From Chloroflexota bacterium (GTDB taxonomy: Bacteria; Chloroflexota; Anaerolineae; Promineifilales; Promineifilaceae), in contig JACTMP010000003.1 of the NCBI GenBank assembly GCA_014584575.1, forward strand, positions 226,643 to 290,642: a DNA stretch of 64,000 nucleotides, given 5' to 3'. The notes beneath the pieces were generated by a model that was not told the origin of the DNA, did not search any database, and saw only the letters and a list, made by a program, of their open reading frames with translations. The translations under genes were made by a program, and so were the position numbers. Of the stretch, positions 9,842-19,126 are shown piece by piece; position 1 is the stretch's first letter, and the number at the start of each line of letters is the position of its first letter.

Positions 9842-11178
9842 TCCACCCACCGACCCGCTTCGCCTTATGGTCATACTGGATTGAAGGGGGGATTCTCACG
9901 GCCGTTACCCCCTTCCTCCTCTTTCCCACCCTCAATCTCAACCTCACCATCCTGGCGCTGCTGCTGGTAGCCCTGGTCTGGTTGCTGCCATTGCTGCTAC
10001 GGCCGTGGCCCTGGCCTCCCCTTTCCCCCTTCGACCCCCTCATTTTGGGTTGGGGTTTCACCCTTATAGTCGGCATCCTGGTCACAGCCGATCCTGACCT
10101 CACCTTGCCCAAAGCCACCGGCCTCATCCTGGGGCTGGCCGTCTGGCGTTTTATGAATCGAGCCATCTTTTCGTTCCGTTTGTGGACACTGGCGCTGGCA
10201 ATATGGGGCGGCCTGGGGTTGGGGTTTGTGCTGTTGGGCGCCCTCGGCGCCACCTGGATGGACAAAGTGCCCGGCCTGGCAACAATGATGAGCTACCTGC
10301 CTGAGCGCCTGTTGGCCTTACCAGAATCACCCGAATTAGGCGTACATGCCAATCAGTTAGCCGGGACATTGCTCTTTTTTATTCCCTTTCTATTTTCAGT
10401 ATGTATTGGATTTTATGAGTCACGGCCGTCTCGCTGGAAACTTCTCGGCTATCTCATGCTCACCGGCATGGCCGTGATCTTACTCTTGTTTACCCAATCC
10501 CGCACCGGCTGGCTGGCTTTTGCCGGCGTCTTATTGCCGCTTTGTGGACTCTGGTGGTTGGCGCTGCCCCACACCAGCCGGTTGCGCCAGATCATGAGTG
10601 TGGCGGCCGGGGCAATCGGCGGTGGGGCGTTGCTAATGATAGCCCTGGTTGGCCCACTGCGCCTGCAACACATCTGGCAAGACCCGGCCCAGGAATCGGC
10701 CATTGGGCAGTTGGGTTCCATCAGCTTTCGGCAAGAAGTGTGGCAGTGGGCGCTTACGGCCGTACAAGATTTTCCCTTCACCGGTACCGGTCTGGGCACA
10801 TTTCGCGTTGTCGTCCGCCGTTTCTACCCCCTGAACGTGAGTCCTACCTATGACATTGCCCACGCCCACAACATCTTCCTGCAAACAGCGTTAGATGTGG
10901 GGCTGCCAGGCATCGTTATCTACCTGGCCATCATCGGCCTGGCCTTTTATCTGGGGTTATGCGTGGCGCGGCGGAATGACCTGGCACGGCCGTACCTCAT
11001 TGGCATTCTCGGTGGTTTAACCGCCGTTCACCTGTTTGGTTTGGCCGATGCCATCGCCCCCGGCGCCAAACCCCACCTGCTGTTGTGGATCATGCTTGGC
11101 CTCATCACCGCCAGCCACCGTCTGGTCTACATCACCAATAGCCCCTCCACCCAGATTAAGAATGCAGCAGCACATTGA
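9838..11178 (+). CDS. O-antigen ligase/polymerase family membrane protein
   Basis: A 446-residue integral membrane protein with about 12 hydrophobic segments and a Wzy_C (O-antigen ligase/polymerase) core. The large periplasmic loop contains QSRTGWLAF, an arginine-bearing TGTGLGTFRVV and the family motif HAHNIFLQTALDVGLPGI near residue 340. It starts with TTG inside the TTGA overlap with the preceding gene's stop, which implies translational coupling. It would polymerise or ligate lipid-linked glycans outside the membrane, completing the Wzx/Wzy set with the flippase at 2182-3732. Ligase and polymerase cannot be told apart from sequence alone. Confidence 0.87.
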   Translation: MIHPPTRFALWSYWIEGGILTAVTPFLLFPTLNLNLTILALLLVALVWLLPLLLRPWPWPPLSPFDPLILGWGFTLIVGILVTADPDLTLPKATGLILGLAVWRFMNRAIFSFRLWTLALAIWGGLGLGFVLLGALGATWMDKVPGLATMMSYLPERLLALPESPELGVHANQLAGTLLFFIPFLFSVCIGFYESRPSRWKLLGYLMLTGMAVILLLFTQSRTGWLAFAGVLLPLCGLWWLALPHTSRLRQIMSVAAGAIGGGALLMIALVGPLRLQHIWQDPAQESAIGQLGSISFRQEVWQWALTAVQDFPFTGTGLGTFRVVVRRFYPLNVSPTYDIAHAHNIFLQTALDVGLPGIVIYLAIIGLAFYLGLCVARRNDLARPYLIGILGGLTAVHLFGLADAIAPGAKPHLLLWIMLGLITASHRLVYITNSPSTQIKNAAAH

Positions 11179-11278
11179 TATTGTTTTCACGGCCGTTCCC
11201 CTCTAAAATTCCCTGTTCATAAAACCGTCATGCGATTGGCCCAAATCGCGCCACAGTGGCAAAGGAAAGGAGATAAAC

Positions 11279-11548
11279 ATGCAAACCCTTATCTTACAAT
11301 GCAAACCGCGCAAAATGACCGCCGGTATGAGCTGGTTGATTGAAGTGCTGGGGCCAGACGGCCCGGCCAAAGACCAGGTGAAACAATCCATTGACAAACT
11401 GGAACACCACCCCGCCAAAGCCTTGCGCCGGGGACTGATTGATTGTCTGGCGCTCATTCAGACACACGGCTACGAAATCAAATACACCGAACACTTCGGC
11501 GCGGACACGGAAATGGAAGGCTGGCTCTTTGTGCTGCAAAAGCGATAA
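11279..11548 (+). CDS. Small conserved-looking protein of unknown function (89 aa)
   Basis: A complete ORF preceded by AAAGGAGA at good spacing. The product is soluble and mixed in charge (MQTLILQCKPRKMTAGMSWLIEV near the start; ends with an aromatic strand GWLFVLQKR). There is no signal peptide or membrane segment. I do not recognise the family. The strong ribosome site and the codon use, which matches its neighbours, argue that it is translated. It follows the O-antigen ligase gene by about 100 bases and converges on the LysR gene. Confidence 0.6.
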   Translation: MQTLILQCKPRKMTAGMSWLIEVLGPDGPAKDQVKQSIDKLEHHPAKALRRGLIDCLALIQTHGYEIKYTEHFGADTEMEGWLFVLQKR

Positions 11549-11566
11549 ACAGACGCGAGTGGGTGG

Positions 11567-12451
11567 TCAACGTGGCCGTGTGCTTTGCCACACGGCCGCT
11601 ACAATGTCAACAAAAGATTGTTCCAGTTCGGTTAACTGCCGCTCGCGGCGGGTAATGACAATAGCGTCCCAATCAAACTGGAAATCAGGCACATTTAGCT
11701 CTATCAGGTGAGACACGGTCGTCAACCGCCGTGGCAAAAAAGTAACGCTGTTAGGCAGTTGGGCCATCGGCAAAGCGGCCGCCAGTGGCACGCGCACGGC
11801 TGGCCCTGAAGCCACGCTCATCTGGCGCAGACTCTCCAGATAAGCATCAAACGCTGCCCCCCAGTGGATGATGAGCAATTGGTATTGCCAGAGTTGAGCA
11901 ATGGATACGGCCGTAGCCCCTGCCAGTTCATGTTCCGGCGACACCGCTGCCACCATCTCATCGTGCAACCGCAGCAGCGTTTGTGTCTGCGCCGCATAGC
12001 GGGGAAAGGCCGCTGCCATGGCCAGGTTGACCATGCCATCAAGTAACTGATTAACAGCAAAATCAGAGTGGCCCGCTTCCACATACAGTTCCGCCTGCGG
12101 ATGCGCCTGCCCAAACCGGTTGACCACCTCCGGCAACAAATAAGTCGCCAACGAAAACGGACAGCATACTGTCACCTTGCCCACCGTGCCCATCTGGGCG
12201 GCGCGCACGGCCGTATAACCCGCATCCAGAATTCCCAACGCCCGCTCCGCATAATCCACAAACACCCGCCCCATCAACGTGAGCTGCACCGGGCGCCGAT
12301 CCCGGTAAAACAACTCCCCGCCCAGACTTTGTTCTAGCTGGTGAATGCGGGCGCTGAGCGACGGCTGCGTGAGATTCAGTCGGGAAGCCGCCCCCGTAAA
12401 ACTCCCCTCCCGCACTACCGCTAAAAATGCTTCTATTTGCCCCAGTTCCAT
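11567..12451 (-). CDS. LysR-family transcriptional regulator
   Basis: I place the start at 12451 (MELGQIEAFLAVV), 19 codons inside the longest ORF. LysR proteins begin exactly with this helix, and GGAG sits before the ATG. The 294-residue product has the winged helix-turn-helix (GSFTGAASRLNLTQPSLSARIHQLEQSLGG-type pattern, about residues 15-60). A periplasmic-binding-protein-like effector domain fills the rest (VTVCCPFSLATYLLPEVVNRF near 93). It would be a ligand-responsive regulator, often of a divergent gene. The divergent neighbour here is the CheY-like receiver at 12661. The effector and targets are unknown. Confidence 0.92.
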   Translation of the reverse strand: MELGQIEAFLAVVREGSFTGAASRLNLTQPSLSARIHQLEQSLGGELFYRDRRPVQLTLMGRVFVDYAERALGILDAGYTAVRAAQMGTVGKVTVCCPFSLATYLLPEVVNRFGQAHPQAELYVEAGHSDFAVNQLLDGMVNLAMAAAFPRYAAQTQTLLRLHDEMVAAVSPEHELAGATAVSIAQLWQYQLLIIHWGAAFDAYLESLRQMSVASGPAVRVPLAAALPMAQLPNSVTFLPRRLTTVSHLIELNVPDFQFDWDAIVITRRERQLTELEQSFVDIVAAVWQSTRPR

Positions 12452-12660
12452 GATAACACTCCATCTGTTTTCTCTGATGTGATGTCCAAAAATTTGCAAT
12501 GCAAACAATAATTCGCAACCAATACTATCAAATTATTCTATAAATGGTATAGCTATTATAGTCTTGAAGCACCCAAGCCTTTATGATAACCTGCTCGCAC
12601 AGGCAACTCAATGGGAGCTGTCCACTGATTAGTAAAGAAAAAATCGCGGAGGTATTCGTC

Positions 12661-13080
12661 ATGGGCAAGCGGGTTTTGTACGTAGAAGATCATCCAAACA
12701 ACAGGCTGTTGGTACAGAGGATTGTGCAGGCGGAAGGGCAGGAATTTTTAGCCGCTGCTGATGCGGAAACAGGCTGGCACACGGCCGTCACCCACTCCCC
12801 CGACCTTATCTTCATGGATTTGCACCTGCCCGGCGGCCGCACCGGTTTTGACCTCACCCGCCAACTGCGGCAGCATCCCGCTTTTGCCCACACCCCCATC
12901 ATCGCTCTGACCGCCTTCGGTAATGACGAAGCGGAACAGGCGGCGCTGGCATCCGGCTGCAACGACTTTCTGCGTAAACCGGCCGACATTCGCCAGATTC
13001 GCGCCATTCTGCGCCACTATCTGGGTGAACCTACCCTCGCCGCCCAACCCGGCACGGCCGTGCCCGTCGCCTATCTATAA
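12661..13080 (+). CDS. Stand-alone CheY-like response regulator receiver
   Basis: The start at 12661 is chosen over an earlier in-frame ATG (12583) because GCGGAGG precedes it and the receiver fold begins at once (KRVLYVEDHPNNRLL). The 139-residue protein has the acidic pocket (ED near residue 8), the phosphoacceptor aspartate in DLIFMDLHLPGG, the switch threonine in IIALTAFG and the conserved lysine in FLRKPAD. There is no output domain; the tail is short and Pro/Ala-rich. Such proteins act in phosphorelays or bind partner kinases. No kinase gene is adjacent, so its partner is elsewhere. Confidence 0.9.
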   Translation: MGKRVLYVEDHPNNRLLVQRIVQAEGQEFLAAADAETGWHTAVTHSPDLIFMDLHLPGGRTGFDLTRQLRQHPAFAHTPIIALTAFGNDEAEQAALASGCNDFLRKPADIRQIRAILRHYLGEPTLAAQPGTAVPVAYL

Positions 13081-13125
13081 AATGATCAACGATCAATTGA
13101 CAATTAACAATTGACCATTCTCCAT
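13081..13125. repeat. Short self-complementary intergenic repeat (TCAATTGACAATTAACAATTG type)
   Basis: Overlapping near-repeats of AATTGACAATTAACAATTGACC lie between the receiver and threonine synthase genes. They can fold on themselves. They resemble the other short palindromic families in this window in placement but not in sequence. Confidence 0.45.
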
Positions 13126-13136
13126 TGCCCATCCCC

Positions 13137-14300
13137 ATGAGCTACCTCTCCCACCTGGAATGTTCCCTGACCGGGCAGCAGTATGACGCCGACCAGGTCA
13201 TCCGCCTCAGTGATGCCGGGCAGCCCCTCCTGGCCCGGTATGATCTGGCCAAAGCAGCGGCAGAATTAGATCGAGATAGAGTGATGTCACGGCCGTGTGA
13301 CATGTGGCGTTTCCATGAACTATTGCCGGTGCGTGACCCGCGCTATATCACCACCCTCGGTGAAGGCGGCACTCCCATCCTCAAACTAGAGCAGTTAGGC
13401 CAGCAGCTTGGCCTGAACCAGCTTTATCTCAAAGACGAAGGGCAAAACCCCACCGGCAGCTTCAAGGCGTTGGGGCTGGCAGCCGCCGTCAGCCGCGCCC
13501 GCGAACTGGGCGTTACCGAATTTGTCATCCCCACTGCCGGTAATGCCGGCGGCGCTTTGGCCGCTTATGCCGCCCGCGCCGGGCTGCGCGCCCACGTCTA
13601 CATGCCCCAAGATGCCCCCCTGATCAACATCAACGAAGTGCAGATGACCGGCGCCGACCTGCACCTGGTCAACGGCCTGATCAATGACGCCGGGCGAGAG
13701 GCCGCCGCCGATGCCATTGCCGATGGCTGGTTTGATGTCTCCACCCTTAAAGAGCCATACCGTGTAGAGGGCAAAAAAATTATGGGGTATGAACTGGCCG
13801 CTGCTTTCAACTGGGAACTGCCAGACGTGATCATTTACCCCACCGGCGGCGGCACCGGGCTGATTGGCATGTGGAAAGCGTTTGCCGAAATGGAAGAATT
13901 GGGCTGGATTGGCCGCTATCGGCCCCGTATGGTAGCCGCTCAGGCTGAAGGCTGCGCCCCGGTTGTCAAGGCGTTCCATGAGGGTTGGGAGACCACGCAA
14001 CCCTGGGAGAATGCGGCCACATTGGCTGGCGGCCTGCGTGTGCCCGTGACCATTGGCGGGCGGCTGATGCTACAAGCGTTACGAGAAAGTGAGGGTACAG
14101 GTGTGGCGGTGAGCGACGGCCGTATCTTTGAAGCGCAACAACTGCTGGCCCGCAGCGAAGGCATCTTCGTTTCTTTTGAAGCCGCCGCCACCATTGCTGC
14201 CTTGCAAGACCTGGTTGCCCACCGCTGGCTGCACCCCGACGAACGTATTCTGGTTTTTAATACCGGCAGCGGGTTAAAATACCGCCTCCTATTGTCATAA
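13137..14300 (+). CDS. thrC: Threonine synthase-like PLP-dependent enzyme
   Basis: Threonine synthase converts O-phosphohomoserine to threonine using PLP. The 387-residue product has the fold-type II core: GEGGTPILKLEQLG near residue 75, the PLP lysine in NPTGSFKALG near 105, and the glycine-rich phosphate loop PTGGGTGLIGMWKAF near 235. An N-terminal segment (LECSLTGQQYDAD) looks like the degenerate zinc-ribbon start often seen in this family. ATG at 13137 is preferred to a TTG at 13125; neither has a clear ribosome site. Some close relatives act on other substrates, so threonine synthase is likely but not proven. Confidence 0.83.
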   Translation: MSYLSHLECSLTGQQYDADQVIRLSDAGQPLLARYDLAKAAAELDRDRVMSRPCDMWRFHELLPVRDPRYITTLGEGGTPILKLEQLGQQLGLNQLYLKDEGQNPTGSFKALGLAAAVSRARELGVTEFVIPTAGNAGGALAAYAARAGLRAHVYMPQDAPLININEVQMTGADLHLVNGLINDAGREAAADAIADGWFDVSTLKEPYRVEGKKIMGYELAAAFNWELPDVIIYPTGGGTGLIGMWKAFAEMEELGWIGRYRPRMVAAQAEGCAPVVKAFHEGWETTQPWENAATLAGGLRVPVTIGGRLMLQALRESEGTGVAVSDGRIFEAQQLLARSEGIFVSFEAAATIAALQDLVAHRWLHPDERILVFNTGSGLKYRLLLS

Positions 14301-14302
14301 AT

Positions 14303-14359
14303 GTAATTGGGTAACGGGGTAATTGACGCAATTACTCCATTACCCAGTTACCCAATTAC
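14303..14359. repeat. Palindromic repeat, GTAATTGGGTAAC family, copy 1
   Basis: GTAATTGGGTAAC at the left end is the exact inverse of GTTACCCAATTAC at the right end, with further partial inversions inside (GGGGTAATT against AATTACTCC). It sits in the gap before the enoyl-CoA hydratase gene. A second copy of the same family is at 41656-41711. Confidence 0.75.
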
Positions 14360-14378
14360 CCACAAGCGGAGGTATCCC

Positions 14379-15170
14379 ATGGACGATCTCGTCATCACCC
14401 GGCAGCGTGACGCCATTTTTGAAATTATCCTCAACCGGCCAGACAAACGAAACGCCATCAATGTGGAGCTATTTACGCAGTTTGACACGGCCGTGCAGCA
14501 AGCCACCCGCACCCCCAACCTGCGCGCCATCATCATTCGCGGCGAGGGCAAGGCGTTCTCGGCGGGCATTGATGTCAGCGCCCTGCTGGGCATGGCCGAC
14601 AGGTATGGCCCCCACTGGCAAACCCGAATGCGCGCCATTACCGACGACTTCCAGCGCGTGCTCACCCGCCTGGAACGGTTGGAACTACCCACCATCGCCC
14701 TGCTACATGGTTACTGCCTGGGGCTGGCGCTGGAATTGGCGCTGGCCTGCGACATTCGTATTGCTGCTGCTGGCACGCTGCTGGGGCTGCCGGAAACCCG
14801 TCTGGGCATTATCCCCGATGTCGGCGGCACGACCCGCCTGGCGCGTCTAATTGGTCCCGCTCGCGCCAAAGAACTCATTTTCACCGGTCGCCAGCTTGAC
14901 GCTGCCATTGCCGAACGATGGGGTATTGTCAACTACGTCGTCCCCGAAGAGTCGCTAGCAGTCAGAGTCGAAGAATTGGTAACCGAAATTTGCCAGAGTG
15001 CACCGTTGGCCGTAGGCATGGCCAAACGGGTCATTGACGGCCTCAGCGATATAGATCGAGGTTTGCAATTAGAAGGGTGGGCACAAAGCCAGCTTTTCCA
15101 AACCGAAGATTTTATGGAAGGCGCGCAGAGCTTTCTGATGAAGCGCCCGCCGCAATGGAAAGGCAAATGA
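14379..15170 (+). CDS. Enoyl-CoA hydratase/isomerase family protein
   Basis: A crotonase-fold enzyme of 263 residues. The start at 14379 follows GCGGAGGTATCCC, whereas the longer frame would begin inside the palindromic repeat. Motifs seen: RPDKRNAINVELF near residue 20, the oxyanion-hole segment AFSAGIDVSALLG near 63, and ALACDIRIAAAGTLLGLPE with IIPDVGGTTRL near 120-150. The second catalytic glutamate of classical hydratases appears replaced by an aspartate (PDVGG), as in some isomerases, so isomerase or another crotonase activity is possible. It probably belongs to fatty- or aromatic-acid CoA metabolism. No pathway partner lies beside it. Confidence 0.87.
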   Translation: MDDLVITRQRDAIFEIILNRPDKRNAINVELFTQFDTAVQQATRTPNLRAIIIRGEGKAFSAGIDVSALLGMADRYGPHWQTRMRAITDDFQRVLTRLERLELPTIALLHGYCLGLALELALACDIRIAAAGTLLGLPETRLGIIPDVGGTTRLARLIGPARAKELIFTGRQLDAAIAERWGIVNYVVPEESLAVRVEELVTEICQSAPLAVGMAKRVIDGLSDIDRGLQLEGWAQSQLFQTEDFMEGAQSFLMKRPPQWKGK

Positions 15171-15171
15171 T

Positions 15172-15226
15172 CTGTAACCGGTAATCGGTTGTCCGATTAC
15201 CGGTTACAGATAACCGATTACCGGTC
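15172..15226. repeat. Palindromic repeat, TAATCGGT family, copy 1
   Basis: CTGTAACCGGTAATCGG is followed by CCGATTACCGGTTACAG, an almost perfect inverse, and then by another TAACCGATTACCGG unit. It lies between convergent genes (enoyl-CoA hydratase and PBP2) and may act as a two-way transcription stop. Related copies are at 17711 and 50017. Confidence 0.75.
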
Positions 15227-17701
15227 TTACGGCATCAATTGGTCAAAGATAGATTGCTCATTCTGGGGTAAGATAGTCCCTTCTGCCTTTGCTCGTTCCA
15301 GGAAATTGGGTGGAATGTCTGGGTTAAACGAGAGGGAGGGACAGGTGCGCACAACCGGCGGCGCTGTTTCCCCTTCTTCCAGTTCTGGCGGCGGCGCATA
15401 TTGGCCCACCTTCAAATAAGCGGCCATAATGTTGCAGGCGGCCGGGGCTGCCCATTGTGATCCCTCACCCCCATGATACAAAAAGACCGCCACCACAATT
15501 TGCGGGTCATCGGCCGGCGCATAGCCCACATACCAGGAATGGGTGGGCAGCACCCGCCGCTGGATGATGTCATCATAACTGCACCACCCCTTCTCAATGG
15601 CAATGTTGTCGCAGAACTCGGCCGTACCCGTTTTGCCGGCGGTAGGAATGCCAATATTATCCAGCCATTCTGTATAAGTAGCGCCGGTGTAATACTCCTC
15701 GGTGCTGACAAAGGTATTTACCAACTCCAGCGAGTCGGCAATAATCTCAATGTATTCCCGATCCACATCCAAAGCATTTAAGACAACGGGCTGGTAAACA
15801 GGTTGTCCATTTTCGTCAAACTGAACGTTGATAGAAGGGTCGTCCAAAGGATTTCCTGCCGCATCTGTCAGAATCGTCTCCCCATTTGGCCCCATCCGGG
15901 CGCGGGCCACAATCTGGCTGTTGGCATCCGTAATCACCACATTGCCATCCTCATCCGTCATGTGGTGAATGATGGTCGGTTTATACAGGAAACCGCCATT
16001 GGCAATCACCGCGGCCATCTGCGCCACCTGCATGGGTGATGAGGTCATAAATCCCTGGCCAATGCCCAGGTTGTAATCGTCACCGGTTGACCAGGGTTCG
16101 CCGTAAAAACGAGCTTTCCAGCCCCGGTCTGGTGGCAAATTGCCATCCGCCTCCAACGGTAGTTCCAGCCCCTGCACCCGACCAAAACCAAACTGTGACC
16201 CATATTTGGCCACACCTTCAACTCCCAACCCTTCTACAAATTCGCCGTCCTGGTTAAAACCACCCGTGATCTTGTAGAAGTAAATGTCGCAGGAGTTCGC
16301 CATGCCGGTGGTGACATTCATATAACCGTGTTCACCAACGGGGGAGTTTATGACCCAGCAGACAAATGTCTGGGCGCGCCCCGGATCATTGGGCGCGTAT
16401 CGGTTGGGGATGGTGATCTGGCCGGGGGCGCGCAGCAAACGGCTGGGAGAGATCAGCCCCTCTTGCAAAGCGCCGGCCGCTGGCACAATCTTAAACGTGG
16501 AACCGGGCGGGTATTCACTGCTGATGGCATGGTTAACCAGCGGGGTATACTCGTTGCGGGCCAATCCCAGGTAATACTCCACAGGCACAGAAGTTTGAAA
16601 GCGATTATTGTCAAAGGTAGGGAAGCTGACCAGGGCCAGGACTTCACCCGTTCTAGGATCCATGGCTACGGCCGCTGCCTGTCGCACTTCAATAAAAGAC
16701 TCCTCACCGGTAATGGGGTCACGAGAAAGCACAGATTCGCGTGTTTCCATCACCTGCCGGATAATTTCGGTTGCCAGAATTTGCAAATCCAGGTCAAGTG
16801 TCAGGTGCATATTCAACCCTGCCTGGGGATCCTGCGCCAGACCAATCTGGCGCACTTCGCGTCCCGTCCAGTCTACCTCAATGGTGCGTATCCCCTTTTC
16901 TCCGGCCAGTTCCAATTCCATTGACGATTCCAACCCGGCCCATCCAACCCGATCATCTCGTTGATAGCCCAGGACGTTAATCCAGTTTTCATTGGGAATT
17001 GGCCCCATGTAGCCTAAGATGTGGGCTGTAAATTCGCCAGAGGGGTAATAACGCAAAGGTTGGGGGATGACACGCACACCGGGCAGGAAGATGCTTTCTT
17101 GCTCTACCCGGTAGGCCATGGTGATGGGTACGTTGGCGGTAATGACGGCGGGGATGTATTGGGCAAAGCTGTTTTCAATGACGATTCCCTGAATGCTATT
17201 TGGTAACTGTTTTACGACGCCGGCATTGTCTAATGTTTCTTGGGCTGACGTGCCAAAAACGTCGGCCAGGCGGGTGTAAGTTTGAACGAGTGTGGGGTCT
17301 GCCTCGGCTATTAACTGTTGTTGTTGTATGGTATTGGTCACGGGTACGCCGGTTAATAGAGAGAGGCGTTCATAGACTGCTTGCCGTTCGTCTGCTGTTG
17401 CCGGTAAAAAGGCGGGGGTGATGGTGATGTTGAAGCTGGGCAGGTTCACTGCCAGTGGTTGACCATTACGGTCAAAAATGACGCCGCGCGGCGCTTTGGT
17501 GCGGAGGGTGGCAAATTGATTTTCCTGGGCCAGGGCGGTCAGTTCACCACCACGAGTTTGCTGAATGTGATGAACACGGTAAAGCAATAAGCCAAAGATA
17601 ATGACGATAACGACGCGGAAGAAATATAAACGGCCGCGCAGACCAATATCTTCGATTGATGATTCCCGGTCTTCGGGACGATCCCATCCAATGCGTGACA
17701 T
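15227..17701 (-). CDS. mrdA: Penicillin-binding protein 2 (elongasome transpeptidase)
   Basis: An 824-residue class B PBP that cross-links peptidoglycan in the rod elongation complex. The start at 17701 (MSRIGWDRPED) is chosen over a longer frame whose extra 58 residues come from the 3' part of mreD in another frame and from an intergenic repeat. One membrane anchor lies near residues 25-45 (VVIVIIFGLLLYRV) and a PBP dimerisation domain follows. The transpeptidase domain has the active-site tetrad STFK (PPGSTFKIVPA), SCD in place of SxN, and KTG (TAGKTGTAEF). Loops of Asp/Asn-rich sequence make it longer than proteobacterial PBP2. It is the last gene of mreB-mreC-mreD-mrdA. Confidence 0.94.
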   Translation of the reverse strand: MSRIGWDRPEDRESSIEDIGLRGRLYFFRVVIVIIFGLLLYRVHHIQQTRGGELTALAQENQFATLRTKAPRGVIFDRNGQPLAVNLPSFNITITPAFLPATADERQAVYERLSLLTGVPVTNTIQQQQLIAEADPTLVQTYTRLADVFGTSAQETLDNAGVVKQLPNSIQGIVIENSFAQYIPAVITANVPITMAYRVEQESIFLPGVRVIPQPLRYYPSGEFTAHILGYMGPIPNENWINVLGYQRDDRVGWAGLESSMELELAGEKGIRTIEVDWTGREVRQIGLAQDPQAGLNMHLTLDLDLQILATEIIRQVMETRESVLSRDPITGEESFIEVRQAAAVAMDPRTGEVLALVSFPTFDNNRFQTSVPVEYYLGLARNEYTPLVNHAISSEYPPGSTFKIVPAAGALQEGLISPSRLLRAPGQITIPNRYAPNDPGRAQTFVCWVINSPVGEHGYMNVTTGMANSCDIYFYKITGGFNQDGEFVEGLGVEGVAKYGSQFGFGRVQGLELPLEADGNLPPDRGWKARFYGEPWSTGDDYNLGIGQGFMTSSPMQVAQMAAVIANGGFLYKPTIIHHMTDEDGNVVITDANSQIVARARMGPNGETILTDAAGNPLDDPSINVQFDENGQPVYQPVVLNALDVDREYIEIIADSLELVNTFVSTEEYYTGATYTEWLDNIGIPTAGKTGTAEFCDNIAIEKGWCSYDDIIQRRVLPTHSWYVGYAPADDPQIVVAVFLYHGGEGSQWAAPAACNIMAAYLKVGQYAPPPELEEGETAPPVVRTCPSLSFNPDIPPNFLERAKAEGTILPQNEQSIFDQLMP

Positions 17702-17710
17702 AGTGACTCC

Positions 17711-17762
17711 GTAATCGGTAATCGGTGATTCGTGGCCCGTAATCGGTCTTCGGTTTACGGGG
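17711..17762. repeat. Palindromic repeat, TAATCGGT family, copy 2
   Basis: Several direct and inverted units of GTAATCGGT/ACCGATTAC type fill the short gap between mreD and the PBP2 gene. The gap is inside an operon, so the element is presumably transcribed. Confidence 0.65.
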
Positions 17763-17775
17763 CACCGATTTTGAT

Positions 17776-18276
17776 TCAAAACTCCAGGCTGCGTGGCCGG
17801 AGCATGCGCTCCAGGCCATACAGCAGCCAATATATAGGCAGCATGGCCACTGCATTGAGCAAGATGAGTGGCCACAGGTTAGTAATAATTTGAAAAGAAG
17901 CAATTTGACCAAACAGTCGCAAGAAGAGCAGGGTAACGATCAGGTATATGGCGGTGGCCAGTGCGGCTAACAGAACAGGAATGATGATGTGGCTGGTGGG
18001 GAAGGCCTGGTGCAGCCAGAGCACGGCCGTGACTGTCGCCATATACCCCAATGCTGTTAGACCAACGGGGGCAATCGAGAACAAATCCATACAGATGCCA
18101 CCCACAAAAGCCCACATCATACCCTCATCCAATCCCCGCCGTAACCCCCAGGCCAACGCTACCAGCAACGGTAACTGGGGCGCCAGGCGCAGAAAGGAAA
18201 AGTGCGGAAACACGGCCGTTTGCAGCAAACTCAGTACCAACATCACCGGGATTGCGACATAGATAGAGCTTTTCAT
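17776..18276 (-). CDS. mreD: Rod shape-determining protein MreD
   Basis: A 166-residue membrane protein with about five hydrophobic helices and almost no soluble part, as expected for MreD, a poorly conserved partner of MreC and PBP2/RodA. It begins MKSSIYVAIPVMLVLSLLQT and has the typical GLRRGLDEGMMWAFVGGICMDL segment near residue 45 (family consensus GxxxGxxxGFxxGLxxD). It starts two bases after the mreC stop, so the pair is translationally coupled. Identification rests as much on position between mreC and mrdA as on sequence. Confidence 0.9.
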   Translation of the reverse strand: MKSSIYVAIPVMLVLSLLQTAVFPHFSFLRLAPQLPLLVALAWGLRRGLDEGMMWAFVGGICMDLFSIAPVGLTALGYMATVTAVLWLHQAFPTSHIIIPVLLAALATAIYLIVTLLFLRLFGQIASFQIITNLWPLILLNAVAMLPIYWLLYGLERMLRPRSLEF

Positions 18277-18278
18277 CT

Positions 18279-19124
18279 TTAAGGATTATCAAAGATCGTG
18301 GTATTCACCGGTTCAAAATTGGTGATCACAAATACGACCTCCAGATTCTCAAAATCAGTTATCGGCTGGACGACCGCCTGTTGGAACAGATTGGCTTCGC
18401 TGCGGTTTACCTCGATCACTCGTCCAATGACAATATCCTGGGGGAATGTCCCCCCCAGGCCAGAAGTCAGCACTACTTCGCCAATTTCCAGATTGTATTT
18501 CAAGTCCAGCCAATCCATGGTGAGTGGCCCACCCAGGCCACCGCCGCTGATGATGCCGGTGGCGCGGGAGTTGCCCAGCCGGGCCGGAATGGCGCTGGCG
18601 TTGTCGGTGATGAGCGCCACCTGTGAGGAACGGGGAGCAGCCCGGTAAATGATGCCTACTAACCCGCGTGAACTTTCCACCGGCATCCCTACGCGGATGC
18701 CATCCACAGTTCCCTTGTCAATGATGATGCTGCGCACCGATGGGCTGGTATCGTACCCGATGACGGTAGCTATCTGTCTGGTAAACTCTGGTGATTGGCG
18801 GGCGCGATTAAACAAGTCTTGCAAAATGCGCCATTCCCCTTCAATTTCCCGCAGCTCCATATTTTCCCGTTCCAGTTCGGCCACACGCGCCTGTAACTCG
18901 GTGATTTCCACACGTGCTGTTTGCAGATCACGCGGGCCTTCTAGCAGGCCCGCGGCTGATTCAGAGCGAGCGGAGGTGAAAGAGAGCACGGCCGTGAACG
19001 GATCCCGTATCACCGCCACTGCCCCACCCAAATTCCCTGTGCTGTCCAGATAGGTCAGCAACAGCGCCACCCCCGCCAGGGCGGCAAACGTCGCCCAACG
19101 AATCCGCTTCTGTGCCTCACTCAT
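18279..19124 (-). CDS. mreC: Rod shape-determining protein MreC
   Basis: A 281-residue bitopic protein with an N-terminal membrane anchor (TFAALAGVALLLTYL near residue 12). A coiled coil follows (about 65-105, ITELQARVAELERENMEL) and then the paired beta-barrel domain of MreC: TVIGYDTSPSVRSIIIDKGT, VDGIRVGMPV and LVGIIYRAAPRSSQVALITD. It links cytoplasmic MreB to extracytoplasmic PBP2. Length is normal. Gene order mreB-mreC-mreD is conserved widely in rod-shaped and filamentous bacteria. Confidence 0.95.
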   Translation of the reverse strand: MSEAQKRIRWATFAALAGVALLLTYLDSTGNLGGAVAVIRDPFTAVLSFTSARSESAAGLLEGPRDLQTARVEITELQARVAELERENMELREIEGEWRILQDLFNRARQSPEFTRQIATVIGYDTSPSVRSIIIDKGTVDGIRVGMPVESSRGLVGIIYRAAPRSSQVALITDNASAIPARLGNSRATGIISGGGLGGPLTMDWLDLKYNLEIGEVVLTSGLGGTFPQDIVIGRVIEVNRSEANLFQQAVVQPITDFENLEVVFVITNFEPVNTTIFDNP

Positions 19125-19126
19125 AG

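Noticed and set aside
17702..17875. N-terminal extension of PBP2
   Set aside because: The extra 58 codons overlap mreD in another frame and cross a TAATCGGT repeat; PBP2 sequence begins at 17701.
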